A stretch of DNA of 64,000 bases from Rosettibacter sp037481715. GTDB taxonomy: Bacteria > Bacteroidota > Ignavibacteria > Ignavibacteriales > Melioribacteraceae. Each line of letters starts with the position of its first letter. Within the stretch, counting starts at the first letter, position 1. The notes beneath the pieces are model-generated. The model worked only from the letters and a program-made list of their open reading frames with translations, was not told the origin of the DNA and made no database searches. The stretch spans positions 1-64,000 of the forward strand of contig JBBFLD010000007.1 in assembly GCA_037481715.1 (NCBI GenBank). The letters run 5' to 3'. Below, piece after piece: positions 34,225 through 42,779 of this stretch. The translations under genes and the position numbers were made by a program.

Positions 34225-35199
34225 TTAAAATGAAATCCTTGCCGTTAATCTTTGAACATTATTAAAAATTCCATAAGGTGTGTAAGAATAATCGATATTA
34301 AAACCTGAATAGGATAAGCCAACACCAAATGTTAAATTGTCTTCATAGTTACCAATAATGTAGCCGCCTCTAAGAAAGAGCAAGCTCATGAATTGATATT
34401 CTAAACCAATTTTTAATTGTTCGGGTCTCGAGCGCGGATGTGTATAATCAATAGAAATTAGAAGTGTTTGATTATTCAAGCCGAGATTTACAAAGTCAAA
34501 AGCATTTGCTGAAATGCCAATTATAAAATTTAATGGAAGTTGAAATCCTTCTTCTTCATATTTTACTTCTTTAGAGAAATTTCTAACAGACATTCCAAAA
34601 GCTACGCTCTTAAATCCAGTTTTATAAACAGTGCCAAAATCGAATGCAAGTGCACTTGCTTTATTTTCTTTTTCTATTGTACCATTTATAGTTGGAACAA
34701 TACTTTCCCCCAATTTTTGATATACATATCTAATCTGACCGCCCACGCCAAATTTATCGTTCAACATTTTTGCATATCCAATACCCAAGGCAAGAGCAGT
34801 GGGTTTCATTATTTTTGTATCTACATAACCTTTTTCATTATTTGCTACCATTGTGCCTTCTACTTCGCCGTAATCAACTGATTGTAAACTCAAGCCAATT
34901 ACTCCCATATCTCCATTAAATGGTGATATTATTAGACTTGCAGTAATATGTTTAATATCTGCAATCCATTGATTAATACTAAAATTTGCATTAAAGAATT
35001 TATCCATTTGAGCCATACTGGCGGGATTATGGAACAATGCCCCAGAATAGTTATTGAAAGAAGTTACTGCTTCTCCAATTGCACTGGCTCTTGCATCGCT
35101 TGAAACACTAAGAAAATTAAATCCTGTTTGAGCCAACTTTTGTTGTGCATTTATACTTGAAATAAAGATTAGTAAAAAAGCTAATATTAATGTTTTCAC
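34225..35199 (-). CDS. PorV/PorQ-family outer-membrane barrel
   Basis: The signal peptide is followed by TGFNFLSVSSDARASAIGEA and GALFHNPASMAQM, the diagnostic N-terminus of the PorV/PorQ family, and the protein ends in alternating strands (FNIDYSYTPYGIF). PorV shuttles T9SS cargo to the attachment complex; many family members in this phylum are of unknown role. The start is GTG at 35199 with AGGAG at proper spacing. Location next to a T9SS cargo gene suggests a dedicated barrel for this locus. Confidence 0.8.
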   Translation of the reverse strand: MKTLILAFLLIFISSINAQQKLAQTGFNFLSVSSDARASAIGEAVTSFNNYSGALFHNPASMAQMDKFFNANFSINQWIADIKHITASLIISPFNGDMGVIGLSLQSVDYGEVEGTMVANNEKGYVDTKIMKPTALALGIGYAKMLNDKFGVGGQIRYVYQKLGESIVPTINGTIEKENKASALAFDFGTVYKTGFKSVAFGMSVRNFSKEVKYEEEGFQLPLNFIIGISANAFDFVNLGLNNQTLLISIDYTHPRSRPEQLKIGLEYQFMSLLFLRGGYIIGNYEDNLTFGVGLSYSGFNIDYSYTPYGIFNNVQRLTARISF

Positions 35200-35223
35200 T
35201 TTACTATCTCCTACAATTTTTCA

Positions 35224-37383
35224 TCATCTTATTACGATGAATTTTTTAATGATGCTGTCACCTTTTTTAAATATCAAATTGCCATTGCTATCCTTGTAAT
35301 CTTCTGTTACTTCTATATGAACTATATAAAGTCCGCTTACAATTACCTGACGTGAAGATGTTAACGAATGCCATAGTTCATCGCCGCTGTAATTTCTGTG
35401 GTCAATTGTTTCAATTAGTTCACCAGATTCTGTAAATATTCTAATTTTGCAAACAGGCGGTAAGCCATAGAATGCAATTCTATCTGGTGTATCAATTCCA
35501 AATTGTAATTCTCTTGCTCTTATGTTATATGGATTTGGAACAATTCTTATGTTTGCAAGATTATTTCCAGGGGGTCTTGTAAGAAATGCTTCTCTATTTG
35601 TCATTGTATAATATTTACTGCTTACTAAAGGAACACCTGGGTGAATATTATTTGTCGAGCCGTCATCTTTACTTTGTATATAATAGTAATAATTAAAGCC
35701 GCGCTTTGCAGTCGTATCTAAATAAGTAGTGGATGTATTACTTTTATCTGTTTCATATATTAAAGTAAATACTGTATCGGTTCTTCCTTCGGCTCTATAA
35801 ATTCTATATCCATTAAAATTGGGCCAAGACCTTGCATTATCTGACCATTCAAGCAATATACCTCCACCAGCTGATTTTACTATGAATCTGTCTGGCGGTG
35901 GTGGTGGTTGAGGTATTTTGAAATTACTATTAAAGTTGTCTATAGCTCTTCTAAAAGTCTGGAAAAGTGAATCTCTGCCGCTAAATACCCACAGATTTTT
36001 ATATACATTTCTATCGTTTGTAGTAGAACCATCAGGTAAAACATATGGTGGAATTCTATTAAACCATTTATTAACTACTTCTCTGTTTTTAGTTCTATCT
36101 ATTCCAGCTACAGCTTCTGCAACTACAATTCTAATACTGTCACCAGGTTCTAAGTCATAAGGACCAAAGCCTTGAGTTGCAGCATAACCGCCTGCGTCAT
36201 CTCCCCATGTATTTGCAAATGCAGTGGGCAGACCTGTTACAGGGTCTTTACCAATTTGTTCAGCGTGACTTTGACGTAAATGCCCACCCATCATAAATTC
36301 AGTATATTTCCTTGTCATTAAATTTTCATTATACTGGTCAACAGGCTGCACTGGACTATCTGAGCCGGTAAAAATTGTAGTCATTGGTTGATTGGGGTCG
36401 TCTGATTTATCTTTAGCAGATTTATCTGCATGAAGTACAACTACACCGGCAAAATTAGTTCCTCCCATTATTGCACCATCTGGTCTTGGTTCTCCAATAT
36501 CTTCAGCCAGCCCTCCTCCAGGTCCATTTGCATGCGGACCATAATAAGCCCAAATTGCCCTAAATGGACCCGGATGATATGGCGTTCCCATTACATCATT
36601 TATAGTATTTCTGCCCCAACTTGCACCTTGCGGAAACCAGCCTGCTGTATATGCTTCGCCAGCAAAACCATATCTATATTCCCAGAAGAAAATTACCCCT
36701 GTTAATTTCTTGGGTTTGCTTATTAGTTTTGGTGTGCCTTCAGAATTATCAATTATAAGCCCAGTATTTTTAAATACATATTCATAGATGTAATAATTAT
36801 CATGATATTGCTGAGAAAATGCTAATACTCTTCTTTTAATTGTAATTCCAATATTTGTATGAACAACATTAACAAGCATTCTGTCTGCTTCTAAATCAGG
36901 ATTAATTTCATCGACTTCATCATCATAATCTCTGTTAGATGCATTTACATCATCTACCAATACTTGAGGATGATCGAACTTGCCATATAATTTCAGTTGT
37001 TCTTGATAAACATCGCTGCCTAAGTAAACTTCTCGAGGACCAATACAAATAACTTTATAAGGAAATACTTTTCCTTTAAGTTGTCCAGTTTCTTCAGTAT
37101 AATTAGTTGTGCCTATCCACAAAGCTTTTGAAGCACTAACACCTTTATTGTTTATATATTCAGATGGCCAGATTAATCCATCAAGCTGATCAACATTAAC
37201 AAATCCACTTCTTCCTCTTCTTCCAAACTCAATTTCTGCGCCTGCACTTGAAAACCAATTTCGCAGAGCACCAATAGAAATCCATTTGACTTCTTGCTGC
37301 TGGCTGCCATAAACCTGTGCATACGAAATTTTATGTGTTGAAATTATTATCAACAGAATGACCATTAAATAAATCTTTTTCAT
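35224..37383 (-). CDS. Large secreted protein with FnIII domain, TonB-receptor partner
   Basis: The signal peptide (MKKIYLMVILLIIISTHKIS) is followed by a ~480-residue unrecognised region that includes WISIGALRNWFSSAGAEIEF and FGRRGRSGF. After a proline-rich spacer (IPQPPPPPDRF, about residue 495) an FnIII-like domain follows, then a C-terminal region with RIVPNPYN and IRIFTESGELIETID, like the PNPxN-type sorting domains. It lies 20 bases downstream of the TonB receptor. It takes the place SusD holds in Bacteroidetes loci but shows no SusD features; a ligand-binding partner is inferred from position. Confidence 0.65.
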   Translation of the reverse strand: MKKIYLMVILLIIISTHKISYAQVYGSQQQEVKWISIGALRNWFSSAGAEIEFGRRGRSGFVNVDQLDGLIWPSEYINNKGVSASKALWIGTTNYTEETGQLKGKVFPYKVICIGPREVYLGSDVYQEQLKLYGKFDHPQVLVDDVNASNRDYDDEVDEINPDLEADRMLVNVVHTNIGITIKRRVLAFSQQYHDNYYIYEYVFKNTGLIIDNSEGTPKLISKPKKLTGVIFFWEYRYGFAGEAYTAGWFPQGASWGRNTINDVMGTPYHPGPFRAIWAYYGPHANGPGGGLAEDIGEPRPDGAIMGGTNFAGVVVLHADKSAKDKSDDPNQPMTTIFTGSDSPVQPVDQYNENLMTRKYTEFMMGGHLRQSHAEQIGKDPVTGLPTAFANTWGDDAGGYAATQGFGPYDLEPGDSIRIVVAEAVAGIDRTKNREVVNKWFNRIPPYVLPDGSTTNDRNVYKNLWVFSGRDSLFQTFRRAIDNFNSNFKIPQPPPPPDRFIVKSAGGGILLEWSDNARSWPNFNGYRIYRAEGRTDTVFTLIYETDKSNTSTTYLDTTAKRGFNYYYYIQSKDDGSTNNIHPGVPLVSSKYYTMTNREAFLTRPPGNNLANIRIVPNPYNIRARELQFGIDTPDRIAFYGLPPVCKIRIFTESGELIETIDHRNYSGDELWHSLTSSRQVIVSGLYIVHIEVTEDYKDSNGNLIFKKGDSIIKKFIVIR

Positions 37384-37402
37384 AATTCTAACTCCTTATC
37401 AT

Positions 37403-40400
37403 TTACAGGTTGAAGGAAATATTAATTCCAAAGAAAACCTGTCTTGGATTCAAAAAATTAAATGATGTATTGTTCGGCATATCGATATAGGCTTTATCAT
37501 CAAGAATTTTTTGCAGACGTGAACTGTCTACTTCTGACCATTCATTATTAATATAATTCATGTATTTTCTTGTTGACTTATCATAATAAATAACATTAGG
37601 ATTAGGATTTGCTAATTCTTTGTAGTTATTAACCTGCTCAATTGGTTGATACGGAACTCCCTCTTTTCTATAATCTCCAACTCTATCGTTGCCAGGTATG
37701 TTATCATAAGCAGGACTTTCAGGCAGATGCAATGATTGTAAATAGAACAATTGATCAAAATTATCATAGAAGCCAGCCCCCGAAAGTCTCTTGAAATTAA
37801 ATAAATTTCTTACATCCAGTAGAAATGTTATTTGAAATGGCTTAAGGTCGAATGTTTTACTTAGCAGCAAATCAACATTCCAGTAATCTGTTACCTGAAC
37901 ATTATTAATTATTTCTCTTATGCCATTAGGATTATAAGTAATGTATTCGCCTGCTCTCCATTCACCAAGAACATTTAATGTCCAATTACCGAGTAAATGT
38001 AAACCACCAAAGCTTGGACCAAAATCAGAAGGTGTAAAGAAAGTCAAGTTTAAGTTTGCTCTCGGTTGCGGTACGGGTTTTTGTTGATACAAGGTAATTG
38101 TATTCTGGTCAATTATCTTTTGTTGACTTGGGTCTTCGTTAATTACTTGTTTACCAAATGCTCCTCTCGTATTAACTTGATATGTATAGGTTAAAAATCC
38201 TCTTATCCAACTTCCTCCTGTCTTCTTTATTGTAACTTCTAATCCTCTTATATCTTCGTAACTATTATTATTGGCACCAAAGTAACCTATACCTTTTCTA
38301 TCACTTAAATATTGTGTGTATGCAAGTTGATTTGAAATATCATTATAGAAAGCTGATAACTGAATTAATAATGTATTGAATAACAGATGGTCGTAACCTA
38401 ATTCATAAGAGATAGTTTTTGCTTGCTGTAAATTTGGGTTGCCAAAATTTAACAATGTGCCATTTGAAGCTCTTCCCAATCTGAATATTTCTTCGTATGC
38501 TGGCAGTTGTTTGAAGTGACCAAAGTTAAAATATAATTTTGAATCTTCTGTGATGGGATGAGAAATTCCAAGTCTTGGGCTAAAGGCAACATCAATTTTT
38601 GCTTTCTTTTTTGGATAATCTTTATTGGGATTATAACTTGCAGAGAAAAATGATTTATCAAATGGGTCTACATCATACCATTCAGTATTTGGGTTACTTA
38701 AATCCATTCTTACACCAACATTTGCAACAAATCCAAATGCTTCAATTTTATCTTGAACGTATGCTGAAATTCTGTATGGATTCCATCTTTCTTTTACATA
38801 GTTCAAATCATTAAAATAAGTATTTACTGCGCCGTAGTTTAGATTCAGGTCATAGTAAGAAAATTCTATTCCTGCTTTAATTAAATGAATATGTGTAAGC
38901 TGATTAGTATAATTTGCTTTAATTAATGTTGAACTTAATTTGCTTGAATCTCTTATAGTAGAAGAGTGACCTCCAAAGAACATTCCTGTAATACCTGTTA
39001 AAGGACGCGGGTCAAATCCAAAAGGAGCTTCATCTACAAAATATCCAGGGACAATCTCATATTTTTTAACTGTGTCTCTTTGTCTAATAGGACCAGTTAG
39101 GTAAGATCTTATAACATGTTCGATGCTAAATTCAAGAAATGATTTATCACTTACAAAATCTGTAAGTTTACCTGCAAAAGTAGTATGATTAAGTATTGCC
39201 TGGCTATACCACGAATCTGTAAAAATTCTACTTGGTCTTTGTTCATTTGTAATTTCTGCAATTGTGTAAGGAGTTCGCATAAATGCTGTTGGACTCCAGA
39301 ATTGAACACCATTAATTCCCCATGCTGGATTATTAAATTGACTATCATCTCTGTTCATTACAACATTGTATGATCTTCCTTTGTTAGCATTTATCATCAA
39401 TTTAATTTTTTTGCTTATATCAGAATTTAATTTTAATGAGTAATTATATTCTAAATAATCAGGACGGCTTAAAGGGATTAACAACATTTCTCGATTATAC
39501 CAGAAGCTAGTAAAGAATCTTAGATTACCTAAGTTTTTGCTTATGAAAGGAACTGGACCGCCAAAGCTCGCATCAATCACATAATCTGGAGCAATTGTTG
39601 GTCTTCTTCTTCGTTCCCACATCCATACTTTTTGAGCTGCAGCTGGTGAAAGGTCATTATTAGGGTCATTATCACTTAAAAGTTTTTGTGATATTGCATT
39701 CCATCCTTCAAAGCGCGGGTATTGTCGTTGCGTGTATAAATCCCATGCACCATTTTCTGTGCCTGTCCAGCATACAGCAGGATCAAGGTATGGTCTGTTC
39801 CACATTGAATTTGGGTCAAATACTGAAATCCCAAAATGCTTTGGAGTAGGTGGACTATATTTAACATTAACAGCACCAAAGTAATTATTAACACTTCCTT
39901 CTTTTTGAATAATATTTATAATTCCTGATCTGACTTGTCCATATTCAGCATTAAATCCGCCTCTTTCAATTGAAATTTCCTGAATTGAACTTAATGATAA
40001 TGTGGTTATTGGTGAATTATTTCTCGGGTCCCTTAATGTTACGCCATCAATTTGAAATAACAATTGGTTTGCACTGCCGCCTCTTATAACAAAACCTTCT
40101 TCAACTCCTGCTTGAAGACTTGCTATTCTATCAATTGAAGTAATTGGCAATGTAGTTATTTCTTCTGACCTTACTGCCGCTACACTTGTGGATACATCTT
40201 TCTTTACTAATTTTCTTTCTGCTGTAATTACTATGCTTCCAAGCTCAATAGCTTGTGATACCATCTCAATATCAACCGTAGAAGTCTGATCAATTCTTAC
40301 TTCAATATCATTTACAGTAACAGTTGCATAACCAACCATGCTTGCAACAATGGAATGAATGCCGGGTGGGACTTGCAATATTACATAATATCCATCAATA

Positions 40401-40579
40401 TCAGTAGTTGATCCTAAAGTTGTTCCTTTTACTATAACATTAACTCCTACCAAAGGTTCTCGTGTTTCTTTATCAATAATTCTTCCTGCTATTTTCCCTG
40501 TTGTTCCTGCAGAAATAATTTTTGCACTTATGATTATTATCAGTATCGTTAATAAAATTTTGTATCTCTGTTTCTTCAT
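37403..40579 (-). CDS. TonB-dependent receptor with CarboxypepD_reg-like domain
   Basis: This outer-membrane gate imports large ligands using energy from TonB. ATG at 40579 is chosen since AAAAGGAG lies 6-7 bases upstream; the frame opens further upstream without support. After the signal peptide comes a CarboxypepD_reg beta-domain (GKIAGRIIDKETREPLVGVN), then the plug (VAAVRSEEITTLPITSIDRI, GGSANQLLFQIDGVTLRDPR) and a ~800-residue barrel. Residue count (1,059) is SusC-size. It lies 27 bases downstream of the sodium symporter and upstream of the large secreted partner. Confidence 0.9.
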   Translation of the reverse strand: MKKQRYKILLTILIIIISAKIISAGTTGKIAGRIIDKETREPLVGVNVIVKGTTLGSTTDIDGYYVILQVPPGIHSIVASMVGYATVTVNDIEVRIDQTSTVDIEMVSQAIELGSIVITAERKLVKKDVSTSVAAVRSEEITTLPITSIDRIASLQAGVEEGFVIRGGSANQLLFQIDGVTLRDPRNNSPITTLSLSSIQEISIERGGFNAEYGQVRSGIINIIQKEGSVNNYFGAVNVKYSPPTPKHFGISVFDPNSMWNRPYLDPAVCWTGTENGAWDLYTQRQYPRFEGWNAISQKLLSDNDPNNDLSPAAAQKVWMWERRRRPTIAPDYVIDASFGGPVPFISKNLGNLRFFTSFWYNREMLLIPLSRPDYLEYNYSLKLNSDISKKIKLMINANKGRSYNVVMNRDDSQFNNPAWGINGVQFWSPTAFMRTPYTIAEITNEQRPSRIFTDSWYSQAILNHTTFAGKLTDFVSDKSFLEFSIEHVIRSYLTGPIRQRDTVKKYEIVPGYFVDEAPFGFDPRPLTGITGMFFGGHSSTIRDSSKLSSTLIKANYTNQLTHIHLIKAGIEFSYYDLNLNYGAVNTYFNDLNYVKERWNPYRISAYVQDKIEAFGFVANVGVRMDLSNPNTEWYDVDPFDKSFFSASYNPNKDYPKKKAKIDVAFSPRLGISHPITEDSKLYFNFGHFKQLPAYEEIFRLGRASNGTLLNFGNPNLQQAKTISYELGYDHLLFNTLLIQLSAFYNDISNQLAYTQYLSDRKGIGYFGANNNSYEDIRGLEVTIKKTGGSWIRGFLTYTYQVNTRGAFGKQVINEDPSQQKIIDQNTITLYQQKPVPQPRANLNLTFFTPSDFGPSFGGLHLLGNWTLNVLGEWRAGEYITYNPNGIREIINNVQVTDYWNVDLLLSKTFDLKPFQITFLLDVRNLFNFKRLSGAGFYDNFDQLFYLQSLHLPESPAYDNIPGNDRVGDYRKEGVPYQPIEQVNNYKELANPNPNVIYYDKSTRKYMNYINNEWSEVDSSRLQKILDDKAYIDMPNNTSFNFLNPRQVFFGINISFNL

Positions 40580-40605
40580 TTTCATCTCCTTTTTATCATT
40601 TTTTT

Positions 40606-42141
40606 CTAAATGTTTATCATCTTTATTAAACCAATAATTGCGCAATAAATTGGAAATGCTAAAAGAATTTTTTCGCTGAGGTTTTTTTTCTTTTCGGTCT
40701 TAAAGTGGAATCTGAATTTGTTTATAATAAAAGAGAGCCCGAAGGCAAAAGAAAAGATAAAAATTGAGTATTCAAAAAAATTTGCGTGAACTATGTGGTT
40801 AAGCATTTCTATATCGAAATAATGATTGTAGAAAAAAAATTCATGAATCGATTTGAAAAAAATCAAAAGTAATCCAATAAAGAATATTGATAATGCTGCT
40901 TCCTTTTTTATATACTTGAACAGTAATCCAACAATTAAAAAAGCTGATATTAGAGAAGTTAGGTAGAGAAATAGATAAAACAACTTCAAATAAATTTTGA
41001 AATCACTTGGATGAGTAATTGGAAGTAATGCAATCGAGATAAATAAAAAAATTATAATTGTAATTCTTCCAACTAAAACAAGTTCTCTATCAGAAGCACG
41101 GGGTTTTAATGTACGGTAAAAATCAAATGTGATAAGACTTGCTGAACTTACAAAATAACTTGAAATAAGTGAGGTTATAATAAAAACAATTACTATAGTG
41201 AATAACGACTTTAATACCTCAGGGAAATAATTAAAAAATAATTTTTGAATTTCATGAAGATTGGCATTCTGTGTATTGTTAAAAATTATTACTGCAGGTA
41301 ATGTAAAAATCAATAAAGGAATTAATTGATATATAATTAAAAACAGAATAGATTTTTTTAGTGCTTTAACATCACTTACAGAAAAACTTTTTTGAATCAT
41401 ATTCTGGTCGGCACACAAAAACCAACAGCCAATCAGAGGCAATGCAATAATTAATTCGATTGGTGATAAATCTGAATTCGAGTGTTTTAGAGCAGTAGAT
41501 AAAACATTTTGAATTCCAAAATCATTGATATTTCTTTGAGTAAAAAACCAATAAGTAAATCCAGCAGCAATTGCTATTACAAAGAAAGCTTGAAGTAGAT
41601 TAATAAAAATTTCTGCTTTCAACCCGGAAATAATTAAAGAAACACTTGTTATTACCAAAAAGAACAAAAGTGAAAAATAAGGGTCTAAATCTGTAAAAGT
41701 ATAAATTAATATGCTGCCCGCTGTTAGAGTGAGTGTAAGCCTAATTCCCATGTTCATCAAAATATAAAGAACAGAAATTACATAACGAAAAGTTTTGCCA
41801 TAATGAATCTCAAAGTATTCGGGGATTGTATTTATCCTGAAATTTGAATAACGAGGCAATAAAATTTTTCCAGATGCAAAAAGTAAAACAACAGATACAA
41901 GTGCATAAATTAAAGGAAGATTATTTTGATAACCTGATAAAGAAAAACCAAGCAGATAAGGACTAAAGAAAATTGAAGATGATAATGATAAACCAGCAAA
42001 CAGCCAATTTATATTTTTATCAGCAAAAAAATATCTTTCTGAATTCATCTCTTTTGTAATTGAGGAGTAAACACTTAATGAGATTACAGCCAGCGGATAA
42101 CAAAAAAATAAAATAAATCCGACCATCGATATCTCGTACAA
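40606..42141 (-). CDS. Sodium:solute symporter (SSS family)
   Basis: The 511-aa protein has about 13 hydrophobic helices and the SSS layout: YFFADKNINWLFAGLSLSSS, NTIPEYFEIHYGKTFRYVIS, SLIISGLKAEIFINLLQ and FLCADQNMIQKSFSVSD, as in sugar, sialate and solute carriers. The start appears to be TTG at 42141, since AAGGAG lies 6-7 bases upstream; the next ATG (42126) would be too far. As first gene of the run it would bring the oligosaccharide or sugar across the inner membrane. The substrate is unknown. Confidence 0.85.
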   Translation of the reverse strand: MYEISMVGFILFFCYPLAVISLSVYSSITKEMNSERYFFADKNINWLFAGLSLSSSIFFSPYLLGFSLSGYQNNLPLIYALVSVVLLFASGKILLPRYSNFRINTIPEYFEIHYGKTFRYVISVLYILMNMGIRLTLTLTAGSILIYTFTDLDPYFSLLFFLVITSVSLIISGLKAEIFINLLQAFFVIAIAAGFTYWFFTQRNINDFGIQNVLSTALKHSNSDLSPIELIIALPLIGCWFLCADQNMIQKSFSVSDVKALKKSILFLIIYQLIPLLIFTLPAVIIFNNTQNANLHEIQKLFFNYFPEVLKSLFTIVIVFIITSLISSYFVSSASLITFDFYRTLKPRASDRELVLVGRITIIIFLFISIALLPITHPSDFKIYLKLFYLFLYLTSLISAFLIVGLLFKYIKKEAALSIFFIGLLLIFFKSIHEFFFYNHYFDIEMLNHIVHANFFEYSIFIFSFAFGLSFIINKFRFHFKTEKKKNLSEKILLAFPIYCAIIGLIKMINI

Positions 42142-42779
42142 AATTTACTCCTTATAATTGCCCTGAAATATTTTTCATTAGTAAACTCAATGATTATACC
42201 AGAGGGAAATAGAGAAATAAAATCTCAATTAAAACGATTAAGTGCAGAATGATTATTTCAAAATGATAAAGTTTGAGTGCAGCCTTTAAATCAATTTGAT
42301 AAAAAGAAATGAAGGAACAATAGTGTCTTAAAAAATTATGTAATGAGTTGAAGACATCAAACAATAAAAAATTTTTTATCAACAAGATATACCAGCAATA
42401 CTATGAAATTATCAGATTGATAAAATCTTAATACAAGCAAAAAATTTTTTATGAGAAATAATTAGAAAAATAATCAGGTATGATTATTGAGTTTGAAAGA
42501 GATGAGTAATTATTTCATCCACTCCCCAATCGCCTGTAGATTAAATTTATCTGCAGGCGATTTTATTTTTATTTTTTTAATCAATTCATTTACCTTGAAG
42601 AGCAAAAACAATTAGTACACCATTCTTCTTGTTTCAAAACTCATTTCTTACTTCAAAAAAATTTATCTTTATTTTTCTTTCTTACATATATAAGATATCA
42701 ATCATAAATTCATATCAAGATTAAAAACTTGAAATATGTTATATTAGTTTTAACAAATGAAAAAATATTTGACAAAAAA
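42142..42779. other. 638-base divergent intergenic region
   Basis: This gap separates the minus-strand glycan locus from purL. It holds the ribosome-binding site of the symporter at its left edge, a long AT-rich stretch without a convincing gene, one clear intrinsic terminator on the plus strand (42528-42578) and, to its right, 200 bases of AT-rich sequence containing the presumed purL promoter. A weak hairpin GATGA...TTCATC precedes the terminator. I see no riboswitch consensus. Confidence 0.6.
42528..42578 (+). terminator. Intrinsic terminator with no upstream plus-strand gene
   Basis: TCGCCTGTAGAT (42530-42541) pairs with ATCTGCAGGCGA (42549-42560), 12 bp with one G-U, extended by AA/TT, loop TAAATTT. 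The T-rich tail TTTTATTTTTATTTTTTT follows. The nearest upstream plus-strand gene ends at 24,193, so the transcript it ends is not a known mRNA. Confidence 0.8.

Noticed and set aside
42194..42385. A 63-codon minus-strand frame in the gap before purL
   Set aside because: No ribosome-binding site, low-complexity AT-rich translation without domains, and the frame is divergent from both neighbours.
42579..42779. Purine or ZTP riboswitch ahead of purL
   Set aside because: None of the conserved core motifs are visible in the AT-rich leader.
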